The notes under the pieces are model-generated. The model was not told the DNA's origin. It searched no databases and was given only the letters and a program-made list of their open reading frames with translations. A stretch of 64,000 nt of DNA from a virus. This document shows, one piece after another, positions 55,657-63,839 of the stretch. Each line of letters begins with the position of its first letter. Positions within the stretch are counted from its first letter, which is position 1. The position numbers and the translations under genes were made by a program. Location: IMG/VR virus record IMGVR_UViG_3300027758_000008, positions 1 through 64,000 of that record. One strand, given 5' to 3'.

Positions 55657-56009
55657 TTCCCTTCCTCCAATTTCTCTAACCGAACAGCTAAAACCTGCTC
55701 GCCGTTTACAGGCAACCGCCCTTTTGACTTAATCCATACCTGGCCGTCTTTGTCGATTAATGCGCCTGCTTTAATCCAGCGGCGTAGTTGCGTGTCAGCT
55801 ATACCAGTTTCTTTTACTGCGCGGTATACGCTGCCGTAGGTTTGTTTGATGTGTTGTGATAGTGGTGCAAGTGAGCAACCTCTAACTCTTGTCAACTCAT
55901 AGTCAACCTCCACTATCACCTCATCTTCAATTAACGGGCAAGGTCCATTTAACGCAGCCTCAGCGCAGGCAACCATTAATGCCCAATCTTTTAAACATTG
56001 ATCATTCAT
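55653..56009 (-). CDS. Three-part early protein with Cro-like domain
   Basis: This 118-residue protein joins an N-terminal acidic part (MNDQCLKDWALMVACAEAAL), a Cro-like domain (PLSQHIKQTYGSVYRAVKETGIADTQLRRWIKAGALIDKDGQVW) and a C-terminus GEQVLAVRLEKLEEGK. In unit A the second and third parts belong to separate genes, 18567-18782 and 18040-18183. Either a deletion fused them here, removing the 114-residue gene between, or an insertion split them there. Confidence 0.6.
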   Translation of the reverse strand: MNDQCLKDWALMVACAEAALNGPCPLIEDEVIVEVDYELTRVRGCSLAPLSQHIKQTYGSVYRAVKETGIADTQLRRWIKAGALIDKDGQVWIKSKGRLPVNGEQVLAVRLEKLEEGK

Positions 56010-56215
56010 GCTTCATCCACCACAAATTGAATATTTGCCCACTGCAATACATATGTGTCTATTTCTTCACCATGGCTGCTGCAGCTAAATCCGCTGCCAT
56101 CATAAGTGACAACTTCATACCCGTGTTCAGACCATAGCGGACAATAAGCAAGTATTGTCGAGTACTTCGGGATAGGGTGAACCCCATCGTTTTTGTGCCA
56201 TTGTATTTTGTACAT
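56006..56215 (-). CDS. Small early protein (69 aa)
   Basis: This 69-residue protein reads MYKIQWHKNDGVHPIPKYSTILAYCPLWSEHGYEVV and so on. It is beta-rich with many aromatics. The type recurs in early phage regions, but the function is unknown. It overlaps the next gene by four bases. A terminator-like hairpin lies upstream. Confidence 0.5.
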   Translation of the reverse strand: MYKIQWHKNDGVHPIPKYSTILAYCPLWSEHGYEVVTYDGSGFSCSSHGEEIDTYVLQWANIQFVVDEA

Positions 56216-56243
56216 AAAATAAAACTGCAGCTTATTGGGCTGC
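56216..56243 (-). terminator. Terminator-like hairpin overlapping a gene end
   Basis: On the minus strand CTGCAG repeats seven to nine bases apart can pair (stem of six), followed by TTTTATTTT. The stop of 56232-56447 lies in the loop. It would partly separate that gene from the operon below. Confidence 0.45.
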
Positions 56244-56447
56244 AGCCATCCAATCCTGGGTTAGGTTTAAATTTTCAACTGAAACATCGTTAAAGGTTCT
56301 AAAACATTTTCCAGCAACGTACCAGCGTAACTGAGGGTTGCACTTACGGCCTTTTGCTTTATAGCCAGTCTTTACCACTTTAAAAGCGCGCTTACCTTTA
56401 GGCGTTAAATCTGCAGTTGTGTTGATTACGATAGCTGGCATCTTCAT
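56232..56447 (-). CDS. Small basic early protein (71 aa)
   Basis: This 71-residue basic protein reads MKMPAIVINTTADLTPKGKRAFKVVKTGYKAKG. It has its own sigma-70-like promoter (56475-56502), and its leader matches that of the unrelated gene 19807-19977 in unit A. Function is unknown; a single-copy nucleic-acid-binding role is possible from the charge. Confidence 0.55.
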   Translation of the reverse strand: MKMPAIVINTTADLTPKGKRAFKVVKTGYKAKGRKCNPQLRWYVAGKCFRTFNDVSVENLNLTQDWMAAAQ

Positions 56448-56474
56448 TTATTATCTCCTCTAGTTGATGATTCA

Positions 56475-56502
56475 ATTATACCTACTCATTTTTGTTTGTC
56501 TA
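56475..56502 (-). promoter_or_regulatory. Sigma-70-like promoter
   Basis: On the minus strand TAGACA (56502 to 56497) and a perfect TATAAT (56480 to 56475) are 16 bases apart. It overlaps the 3' end of 56486-56656 and faces 56232-56447. Confidence 0.65.
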
Positions 56503-56656
56503 CACTTTTTTGTGTTTTATTCTCTGGCCGTACCACTTCACACTCACACCCCGGAAACCGCTCCTGCAAACTCTGCTCGATGTCGTCGGCATCGGATAGC
56601 ATGGCGAATTGGTATTGCTTGCCTTTGTAGGTGAGTTTTATTTGGTAGGGTTTCAC
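56486..56656 (-). CDS. Origin-proximal conserved small protein (56 aa, unit B)
   Basis: This homologue of 20004-20189 starts at GTG 56656 (overlapping the upstream TGA) and keeps MKPYQIKLTYKGKQYQFAML and SDADDIEQSLQERFPGCECEVV. It then diverges. In both units it is the nearest or second-nearest conserved gene to the iteron array. Confidence 0.55.
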   Translation of the reverse strand: MKPYQIKLTYKGKQYQFAMLSDADDIEQSLQERFPGCECEVVRPENKTQKSVDKQK

Positions 56657-56904
56657 TCAATACGACCCACATACAGCTTCCCGTCAACAACTTTTGTTTT
56701 GAATTTATAGCCAATATCGCTGGCTATTTTGCTTAGATTCATTCTAAATCTTGATACTGGCCTATCGCCAATATTTACAATTTTTAAATCATCAACTTTC
56801 ATATCTTCAACTTGCGACTTAACAAAGTTTCTGTAATTCATGCTTTCCATTTTTCCAAAAAAATCTGTGGCTTTCATATATAAATCTCTAGTTGTTAAAT
56901 TCAT
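56653..56904 (-). CDS. Origin-adjacent protein, unknown (83 aa)
   Basis: This 83-residue protein begins MNLTTRDLYMKATDFFGKMESMNYRNFVKSQVEDM and ends KVVDGKLYVGRIE. It is basic and mixed helix-strand. It lies directly beside the ACTATCTC iteron array and has no unit A counterpart, so it might be an origin-binding partner specific for this array. This is inferred from place only. Confidence 0.5.
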   Translation of the reverse strand: MNLTTRDLYMKATDFFGKMESMNYRNFVKSQVEDMKVDDLKIVNIGDRPVSRFRMNLSKIASDIGYKFKTKVVDGKLYVGRIE

Positions 56905-57235
56905 ATTTATTATTTCAAATAATACCTAATCCATCAACAATATTATGAAATAGTAAGAGTTAGTTTTTTAACCACTATCTCTTAACTATAATAAACTCTT
57001 TATAATACATATACTTATAACTACTATAATAAGACATAGTGACATAGTAGAGATAGTTATAGATATATTTTAGTAGTAGTAAAAGTAGTGTATAAGTGAT
57101 TTTCTATCTCTTTTAGTAGTGTTATTTTTATATGTATCTTAGGAAAATCCACTATCTCTACTATCTCTTCTAAGTCTATGATTTCATTAAACTTTAAGAC
57201 ATAGTGGCTTTCACTATCTCACTATCTCTTAAATG
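56905..57235. other. Candidate replication origin B with ACTATCTC iterons
   Basis: This 331-base, very AT-rich stretch holds no gene. It contains at least seven copies of ACTATCTC or close forms in both orientations (56974, inverted near 57051, 57103, 57151, 57160, 57213, 57221). GACATAGTG-type words (near 57033, 57041 and 57198) are also repeated. It occupies the same place relative to the primase gene as the GTAACA array of unit A, but the iterons are unrelated. It is likely the origin used by the adjacent primase-helicase. Confidence 0.65.
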
Positions 57236-57257
57236 AAAAAAGGCGCTAATGCGCCTT
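57236..57257 (-). terminator. Terminator containing the primase stop codon
   Basis: The minus-strand stem GGCGC/GCGCC is followed by TTTTTT. The TAG stop of the primase gene lies in the loop, so gene end and terminator are merged. Confidence 0.75.
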
Positions 57258-59498
57258 AATTCGATATTTCACAGTTTTTCGCCGGTTCCTGTTTTCTGAT
57301 TCATACTCATAATTTTCTACCAGTCCTTTTTCGGTTAATGCCTCCAGAACGCTTCTGACCTCCTCTTTTTTGTGCGGCCTGCAGCGGTTAAATATAACAC
57401 CCTGAGTTTCACCGTCAGCGCTGTTTTGTAGTATGTCTTGAATTTTTACGGCGATAGAATCGTTTGGCGACTCGTCTTTAGTAATGTTAGAAAGCGCCAG
57501 TCGCATTTTACGCTCGCAATCAGACTTAGCTAATGCGTAAGCCCATTCTACGTGTTCAAGCGTTCTAACGCCTTCGCTGATAGATAAAACGAAGCTGACC
57601 TTTGCGCATAGCTCATAGCCACGTCTAGGGATAGCTTCCAATCCGCTGTCTTTCGCATCCTCTGCCATTTGCCAGAACTCGTCTATTATTTCATCAAGCC
57701 TGTCTGCAGCATCATCCATTGTGCTAATTGGCTTTTTGTCTGCGTAGTTTTCTATGCGCGTTCCACCCAACACGTCAAACTCGCCTAATGCGAACAGCTG
57801 GCTTAATTGCGCTGCCAAGTGCGCTGGTAGTTCTTTTTGCGTGCGTTTTCGGTTTGGTTTCGGATTGGTCTCAGGTTCGTCAAATATCATTGCGCGTGAT
57901 AAAAACCCGTTAGTGGCTGTCTCAAAGTCAATCAGGCTATTAAAGGTGACGGGCGTTGTGTAGCCTATAACAGAAAGAAACGGAGCCTCGATGCCGCTTG
58001 AAATATTATTAAGTGCGCGTTGTATCTGTGGAACCCTCCTGGCGCATACGCCGCTTGAATCCTCATTTTCTTCTATGCGCTTTTCACATGATGACAATTC
58101 ATTTTGTAGCTCTACGCGTAACGCCTCCTTTACGTCTCCACTAACGGGAAGGAATGAATCTGCTTTGCTGTAGCCACTCATAATTAAGCCGATAACACCC
58201 TCAAGGTATGACGCGTTGCGGCTGTTCATTATCTTACGCAGTACCAGTCCCATCTCGTCGATGCTATAGAAAGCGGCCTGGTGTCGAGTAAGGTTTCTTA
58301 CTATTTCTTGTTCCGACTTAATGGCGCCATGCATCGCATCAATTAAACCTGCTGCGCGTAAACAGTCAGCGAAGCATTGCTGTATATGCTCTTTGCCAGT
58401 GGAGGAGCCAGCAACGCAGAAGCTAATAAGATTTGCGGTCATACCGTCGCGCTCGTCGATGTATTTTAGGCCAGCTATATTGCCAACCGCCTGAAGCGCT
58501 GCAGCAACTGCCAGGTTTTCGCGCTTGTAACGTGAGCTATCGTTTATCCATTTTGCAATCTCTCCCACAAGACCAGGCGGGCGCTTCAAGTCAACCATTG
58601 GATTAGAACCGGTTGGCTGCTCGTCGTATTCAAAGGTCACTGGCTGTTTGTATCCGCCCTCTTCTGCGTAATGAATAAGCGTGCCCATTTGAACTGGGTT
58701 ACTGCATTTACCAAAGCTGTGCCAGTGGCGCTGTATGACATCAAAGCCAGGGTACTTTTCGCCTCGACTGCTCCATGTATCGAATATGTCGATACCATCA
58801 CCGTTAAATGTGTGATGGATAGCCATGCCGCATCGTATCCAGGTATCGTAGTCAGTGTCTGGTGAAATGTAAGACAGGATATCCGAACACTGTTGCTGTG
58901 TCATATCAATAACGCCACGGGGGGTGTGGGCGCGATATGTGTCTGGTTTCTTTAGTAGCTGCAGCAAACCGGCAGGAGGATCTGAAATGTCTGACGCGCT
59001 ACCATGCAGGACTTCATACTCCATGCCGCTTTTATGTAACGAAGATGGACCAACTACATACCCGCTACTTTTAAAATCAATACCTCTGTATTTCTCATGA
59101 TGCTGCTTTAGTGCGGCGCCACTGCCATTTTTAAAGTAAAGGTGCATGGAGCCATTCCCGCTACCTGTAGCAACTACTAGTCCGGATTCACTTAACAAGT
59201 CGCAGTCAAGGTCGTGACAAAGCTTCACAAACGAGTCCACACCGCCATTCCTTGCATCAACATCTATTACTAGTAAACCAGATACCAGAACACCGTAACC
59301 GGTAGAAAAGTGGCCCATTTCCTCCATGGTTTCTAATTGCTCGTCTGACCAATCTGGGGTGTGCTGCCAATTGCTATTGCATGGGTGCTTTCCTATAGCC
59401 TCACATTCTTGGTCTCCACAAGCGCACTTGCCATTAATAATTTGGTGCAAGCCAAATACCTTGTAGCCTTCTTCCACGAAGTCGTAATGATTAGCCAT
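57246..59498 (-). CDS. Primase-polymerase / helicase fusion protein (unit B)
   Basis: This 750-residue protein has an N-terminal prim-pol domain (YKVFGLHQIINGKCACGDQECEAIGKHPC, then GLLVIDVDARNGG). A PriCT-like segment follows (DILSYISPDTDYDTWIRCGMAIHH to HWHSFGKCSNP, residues about 205-265). The C-terminal DUF3987-type ATPase has Walker A VAGSSTGKEHIQQ and FYSIDEMG. It probably initiates replication at the neighbouring ACTATCTC array. It differs throughout from the unit A enzyme. Confidence 0.82.
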   Translation of the reverse strand: MANHYDFVEEGYKVFGLHQIINGKCACGDQECEAIGKHPCNSNWQHTPDWSDEQLETMEEMGHFSTGYGVLVSGLLVIDVDARNGGVDSFVKLCHDLDCDLLSESGLVVATGSGNGSMHLYFKNGSGAALKQHHEKYRGIDFKSSGYVVGPSSLHKSGMEYEVLHGSASDISDPPAGLLQLLKKPDTYRAHTPRGVIDMTQQQCSDILSYISPDTDYDTWIRCGMAIHHTFNGDGIDIFDTWSSRGEKYPGFDVIQRHWHSFGKCSNPVQMGTLIHYAEEGGYKQPVTFEYDEQPTGSNPMVDLKRPPGLVGEIAKWINDSSRYKRENLAVAAALQAVGNIAGLKYIDERDGMTANLISFCVAGSSTGKEHIQQCFADCLRAAGLIDAMHGAIKSEQEIVRNLTRHQAAFYSIDEMGLVLRKIMNSRNASYLEGVIGLIMSGYSKADSFLPVSGDVKEALRVELQNELSSCEKRIEENEDSSGVCARRVPQIQRALNNISSGIEAPFLSVIGYTTPVTFNSLIDFETATNGFLSRAMIFDEPETNPKPNRKRTQKELPAHLAAQLSQLFALGEFDVLGGTRIENYADKKPISTMDDAADRLDEIIDEFWQMAEDAKDSGLEAIPRRGYELCAKVSFVLSISEGVRTLEHVEWAYALAKSDCERKMRLALSNITKDESPNDSIAVKIQDILQNSADGETQGVIFNRCRPHKKEEVRSVLEALTEKGLVENYEYESENRNRRKTVKYRIKAH

Positions 59499-59499
59499 G

Positions 59500-59739
59500 T
59501 TATTGCTCCACCCAAGTTAACACGTCTGGCCGCAACTCCTCTTTTTTGAAGTAGCCTTTTGTCAGCCTTTCAACTTCTATAGCCATGGTCGCTGGTATCC
59601 TCCCTCTTTTTTCCCAATACTGCACAGCTTGTCTTGTTACGTTAAGCTGCTCAGCAAGCCTGGCCTTACTTCCTACCCATTCTATGAGCCGGTTAAGCTC
59701 AACCCTTTGCTGTATCTCTATATGTTTAGCTGATTTCAT
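59500..59739 (-). CDS. YdaS/Cro-like regulator
   Basis: This 79-residue protein starts at ATG 59739 (MKSAKHIEIQQRVELNRLIEW). The HTH follows: VGSKARLAEQLNVTRQAVQYWEKRGRIPATMAIEVERLT. The pattern is that of YdaS/Cro-type regulators. It is the first gene of the leftward replication operon and is followed by one base and the primase start. A longer start at 59796 would overlap the divergent promoter and is less likely. Confidence 0.75.
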   Translation of the reverse strand: MKSAKHIEIQQRVELNRLIEWVGSKARLAEQLNVTRQAVQYWEKRGRIPATMAIEVERLTKGYFKKEELRPDVLTWVEQ

Positions 59740-59841
59740 ATTTTTACCTGATGTTTTACATTTTATTTTACAAAGTGTTTGACAAGCATAATTCAATAGT
59801 TCTATGATTACAACCGTTGAAGAGAGAAAGAGGAGGATATT
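59740..59841. promoter_or_regulatory. Divergent early control region B
   Basis: Rightward, TTGACA (59779-59784) and TATGAT (59803-59808) with 18-base spacing face the Sak4-like gene. Leftward, TTGTCA and AT-rich -10-like sequences face the regulator gene. Two TTTTACA direct repeats eleven bases apart (near 59755-59772) are candidate operator parts for the YdaS/Cro-like protein. No TGGTYWRACCA palindrome is present. Confidence 0.6.
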
Positions 59842-60606
59842 ATGTCTTTACTATCAACAGTGTCTAAACCAAAAAACCGGCCTGTCATAGCCACTTTTCT
59901 AGGTGACTCGGGCCTTGGCAAAACATCAACCGCCGCAACATTCCCAAAGCCAATTGTTATTCGTGCTGAGGATGGACTGCAGGCAATCCCAGAAGCGCAT
60001 CGCCCTGATGCATTCCCAACATTAACCAAAGTCGACGACTTATGGGAGCAATTGACAGCGCTAGTTAAAGAGGAGCACAACTATAAAACATTGGTTGTTG
60101 ATTCTGTTACTGCGTTAGAGCGTTTATTTATTCAGCATGTCATTGAAAGTGACCCAAAACAGCCTCGATCAATCAACCAGGCATTAGGCGGATACGGTGC
60201 GGGGCTTGCAGCAGTGGCAGCCATGCATCAGCGTGTGCGAAAAGCGTGTGGTGTCCTAAATGAGCGCAAAGGTATGCATGTTGTATTTATCGGCCATGCC
60301 GACACAGAAACGATTGAGCTGCCAGACCAGGACGCTTACACGCGGTATAGCTTGCGCCTTGGTAAGAAGTCAGTAGCGCCTTATGTTGATGATTCTGACA
60401 TTGTAGGCTTCATTAAGCTAACCACATTCACTACAGGCGATGGTGAGCGCAAAAAGGCAATTTCTGACGGAAGCCGTCAGCTTGTTTGTTATGCGACTGC
60501 CGCAAACGTATCAAAAAACCGCTTTGGCATTACGGATGATATTCCTGTTGAGCTAGGCAAAAACCCATTAGTTAACTTTGTTCCATCATTAAAAGAAGGT
60601 AAATAA
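59842..60606 (+). CDS. Sak4-like RecA-fold ATPase
   Basis: This 254-residue protein has Walker A FLGDSGLGKTSTAATF near residue 20 and Walker B-like TLVVDSVTALERL near residue 80, then GYGAGLAAVAAMHQRVRKAC and VVFIGHADTETIELPD. This is the plan of Sak4-type single-strand annealing or recombination proteins, reduced RecA folds in phages. It leads an operon with an SSB-like protein and a YqaJ exonuclease, its usual partners. The leader has AGGAGGATATT before ATG. Confidence 0.8.
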   Translation: MSLLSTVSKPKNRPVIATFLGDSGLGKTSTAATFPKPIVIRAEDGLQAIPEAHRPDAFPTLTKVDDLWEQLTALVKEEHNYKTLVVDSVTALERLFIQHVIESDPKQPRSINQALGGYGAGLAAVAAMHQRVRKACGVLNERKGMHVVFIGHADTETIELPDQDAYTRYSLRLGKKSVAPYVDDSDIVGFIKLTTFTTGDGERKKAISDGSRQLVCYATAANVSKNRFGITDDIPVELGKNPLVNFVPSLKEGK

Positions 60607-60608
60607 TT

Positions 60609-61130
60609 ATGTCATTTTGGAATCTATCAGATAACAGCGAAAACCTGCAAAACAACAACGGAACATTCGACGCTGGCGGCGGCGAAATGGAGCCAATCCC
60701 AAAAGACACGCAAGTAAAGGCGGCGTGTGAAGAAGCTAAGTGGGATTCATACGAAGGTGATGAATACATCAATCTTAAATGGACGGTCCTGGCGCCAGCG
60801 GAATATAAAAACCGCAAAATCTTTCAGAAAGTGCGCGTTATGGATTCTGACACCAAAAAAGCGGACAAGGCAAAGCGTATGCTTGCTGCGATTGCCGCCA
60901 ATGCTGGTGGCGGGTTATTGAAAGTTGAAGGCAAGCCGACCGATATGGACCTGCAAAAGAACCTAGCAATGAAGCCCATGGCGCTAACACTGCAGGTGTG
61001 GGAGATTGAAAAATCAGACGGCACGGGCAAGGCAAGTGGAAATTGGGTGCAGCAAGTGGCGCCATTAAAAACGCAAGCGCCAGTTGAAGAGGCGCAGAAA
61101 GGTAGCGTAGACCCAGATTTGGGCTGGTAA
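60609..61130 (+). CDS. SSB-like protein (DUF669 type)
   Basis: This 173-residue protein starts MSFWNLSDNSENLQNNNGTFDAGGGEMEPIPKDTQVKA and has YINLKWTVLAPAEYKNRKIFQKVRV, an OB-like part. It ends in the acidic SVDPDLGW. DUF669-type proteins of this plan accompany Sak4 and exonuclease genes and bind single-stranded DNA. It is two bases from the Sak4-like gene. Confidence 0.7.
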   Translation: MSFWNLSDNSENLQNNNGTFDAGGGEMEPIPKDTQVKAACEEAKWDSYEGDEYINLKWTVLAPAEYKNRKIFQKVRVMDSDTKKADKAKRMLAAIAANAGGGLLKVEGKPTDMDLQKNLAMKPMALTLQVWEIEKSDGTGKASGNWVQQVAPLKTQAPVEEAQKGSVDPDLGW

Positions 61131-61168
61131 TTTTAATGGGCGGTTCGCCGCCCTATATAGGAGGATTT

Positions 61169-62008
61169 ATGGAGCAACGTACAAACGAATGGTTTCAGGC
61201 TCGTAAAGGCCGCATTACTGGAAGCGTAGTAGGTGCTATTTTAGGGTTGGCGCCTTATATGACGCGTGATGATGTTATGCGTCAAATGGTGCGTGAATAC
61301 CACAATCAGGAGCGTGAGTTTAAAGGCAATGCCGCGACGCAGTGGGGCACGGCAATGGAGGAAACGGCAAAGGCTGATTTTGAAATAACGTGCGGGCACG
61401 ATGTAGAAGATGCGCCGTTTGTCCAGTGGGATGAAGATTGGCTTGGCGCATCACCGGATGGCTACGTTGGTGACAATGAGTTGCTAGAAATAAAATGCCC
61501 GTATGGTTTACGCAATCAATATCCGACCATCTTTAAGAGCATTGATGAGCAGCCGCATTACTATGCTCAAATTCAAATTCAACTGCTTGTTACGGATCGC
61601 ATAGGGTGTTATTTCTGGCAATGGTCACCGCACGGAAATCAATCTGAATACGTTCCGTTTGATCCGCTATGGATTGATGAAAACCTTCCAAGGTTGCGCG
61701 AGTTTTACGCGGAATACTTAAACGAGCGCGAGCACAACGCGTGGAAATACATTACAGGCGGCGAAGTAGCAAAGCGCTACCAATTGGCAAAGGCTGCGCT
61801 TGAAGTGGCTAAAGTCGAAATGGAAGAAGCAAAAGAAGCACTGATAGCTGCCACCAATAACGAAGGTGGGAAGATTGGCGACTTAACTATTACGCGAGTA
61901 AAGAAGAAAGGTGCCGTATCTTATCAGAAGGCACTTAAAGAGTTGGCGCCAGATGCTGACCTAGAAGTTTATCGTGGTAAAGATAGCGAGTATTGGAGGA
62001 TTAGTTAA
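61169..62008 (+). CDS. YqaJ-like exonuclease
   Basis: This 279-residue nuclease starts at ATG 61169 after AGGAGGATTT. It has the YqaJ/lambda-exo core: RKGRITGSVVGAILGLAPY near residue 15, QWGTAMEETAKADFE near 60, LGASPDGYVGDNELLEIKCPYG near 100, and HYYAQIQIQLLV. The Asp and E-I-K residues are the PD-(D/E)XK site. It makes single strands for the Sak4-type annealing system. Confidence 0.85.
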   Translation: MEQRTNEWFQARKGRITGSVVGAILGLAPYMTRDDVMRQMVREYHNQEREFKGNAATQWGTAMEETAKADFEITCGHDVEDAPFVQWDEDWLGASPDGYVGDNELLEIKCPYGLRNQYPTIFKSIDEQPHYYAQIQIQLLVTDRIGCYFWQWSPHGNQSEYVPFDPLWIDENLPRLREFYAEYLNEREHNAWKYITGGEVAKRYQLAKAALEVAKVEMEEAKEALIAATNNEGGKIGDLTITRVKKKGAVSYQKALKELAPDADLEVYRGKDSEYWRIS

Positions 62009-62009
62009 T

Positions 62010-63839
62010 ATGCCATTGCGCGACTACCAACAGGAATCTCTAGATAAAGCGATCGATTGGCTAAAAACGTCTTTTGAGCCTGGAGTTCTAGACCTAGCAA
62101 CTGGAGCAGGGAAAAGCCATATAGTCGCGGCATTGGCAGAATGGGCAAGCAAAGCAAGCGGTAAAAAGGTGCTTTGCTTGGCCCCTTCCAAAGAGCTAAT
62201 AGAGCAGAACAGAGAGAAGTTTTTAGCAACTGGAAATCCTGCCAGTATATTTAGTGGCAGTGCTGGTAGAAAATGTCTAAAACATAATGTTGTGTTTGCG
62301 ACTGAAAAAACCGTGCTGAACGAAATAAACAAATTCTGTGGAAAGTTTGGGTTGATAATTATTGATGAATGCCACCGGATAACGCCGACAATTAAACAGA
62401 TAATTTCACACATAAAAAAACAGAATAACAAGGTGCGCGTTTTAGGGTTAACAGCCACGCCTTACAGGTTAGGCACTGGCTACATTTACCAATACGGGGA
62501 GGACGGGGCGCCAGTTGCTGAAAGCGAAACGCGGGAGCCATATTTTAACAAGTTAATATTCCGAGTTCCTGCGCAACTTTTAATTGACAGAGGCTACCTG
62601 ACGCAGCCGCACGCCGACCCTGACGTTATTGACCATTACGATACGACGGCGTTAGAGCGAAATTCCACCGGAGCATTCACTGCAGCAAGCCAGGAAAAAG
62701 CATACGAAGGTAAGGGTCGGTTAACATCTAAAATAGTTGCCGATATAGTTGAGAAATCTCGCTATAGAATGGGCGTGATTGTTTTCGTGTCGAGCGAAGC
62801 GCACGGGAAAGAAGTAATGGAGTCACTTCCAAAAGAAAACAGCCGCATGCTAACTGGAAAGGTTAGCAAAAAAGAGCGTGAGAGACATATTGCAGATTTC
62901 AAGGCGCAAAAGTTCAAATACTTCGTCAATATCCAGGTATTAACAACCGGATTTGACGCGCCGCATATCGACGTAGTGGCCTTACTAAGACGCACCGAGT
63001 CCGTAAGTCTACTGCAGCAAATGATTGGCCGTGGATTGCGATTGCACGACCATAAAAAAGATTGCTTGGTTTTGGATTATGCAGAGAATATTGAAAATCA
63101 TTGCCCAGATGGTGATTTGTTTAACCCAGATATAAAAGTTTCCGGAGGAACAGGCGATGGCGAGCCTGCAGAGATAATCTGCCCAAGCTGCGGAACTGCA
63201 AATTTATTTAAGTTGCGCCCAAATGATGAAGGGTTTGAATTTGACGAAAACGGGTATCTGATAGATCTTGAAGGTAATCGTATAATGACAGATGAAGACC
63301 AGCCTATGCCAGCACACTGGGGACGCCGGTGCTTTGGTCAATCAATAATTAGAGGAATAAGCGACAGGTGCGAATACAGATGGTCGCACAAGTTGTGCGA
63401 AGATTGCGGCCATGAGAATGACATAGCCGCTAGGGTTTGTGAGCAATGCAAAGGTGAATTGGTGGACCCAAATGAGAAGCTAAAAATTGAGTTCGCCAGG
63501 ATAAAAAAAGACCCATACACCCCAACTATTGACCGTGTTTTGTCATGGAATGTTAGGCTAACAAAGAGCATGAAAGGCAATGAAGTTATACGAGTGACTT
63601 ATGTCACTGAATGCCGTACGTTTGAAATGTTCTACAGCCTGAATATGCGTTATGAATGGGTTCCATTTTGCAGGGCCACACTGGGAAGAATTGTTGAATC
63701 TGAGCAAGATTACATCGAAGCGCATTGGGCTGGTGAAGCGGTAATGCCAGAAAACATAAAAGCATATCGTGAAAATAAAAAATCACGATTTTACAGAATA
63801 GAGGGATATAACTATGAAGATACCGAAGTGGCTGCCTAG
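62010..63839 (+). CDS. SF2 DEAD/DEAH-like helicase (unit B)
   Basis: This 609-residue helicase starts at ATG 62010, one base after the exonuclease stop. It has motif I LATGAGKSHIVAALA, motif II IIDECHRI, motif III LGLTATPYR, and motif VI QMIGRGLRLHDHKKD. Cys pairs (CPSCGTANLF and CEDCGHENDIAARVCEQC) form zinc fingers in the C-terminal third. It fills the role of the 490-residue helicase of unit A but is on the other strand and in the other operon. Confidence 0.85.
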   Translation: MPLRDYQQESLDKAIDWLKTSFEPGVLDLATGAGKSHIVAALAEWASKASGKKVLCLAPSKELIEQNREKFLATGNPASIFSGSAGRKCLKHNVVFATEKTVLNEINKFCGKFGLIIIDECHRITPTIKQIISHIKKQNNKVRVLGLTATPYRLGTGYIYQYGEDGAPVAESETREPYFNKLIFRVPAQLLIDRGYLTQPHADPDVIDHYDTTALERNSTGAFTAASQEKAYEGKGRLTSKIVADIVEKSRYRMGVIVFVSSEAHGKEVMESLPKENSRMLTGKVSKKERERHIADFKAQKFKYFVNIQVLTTGFDAPHIDVVALLRRTESVSLLQQMIGRGLRLHDHKKDCLVLDYAENIENHCPDGDLFNPDIKVSGGTGDGEPAEIICPSCGTANLFKLRPNDEGFEFDENGYLIDLEGNRIMTDEDQPMPAHWGRRCFGQSIIRGISDRCEYRWSHKLCEDCGHENDIAARVCEQCKGELVDPNEKLKIEFARIKKDPYTPTIDRVLSWNVRLTKSMKGNEVIRVTYVTECRTFEMFYSLNMRYEWVPFCRATLGRIVESEQDYIEAHWAGEAVMPENIKAYRENKKSRFYRIEGYNYEDTEVAA

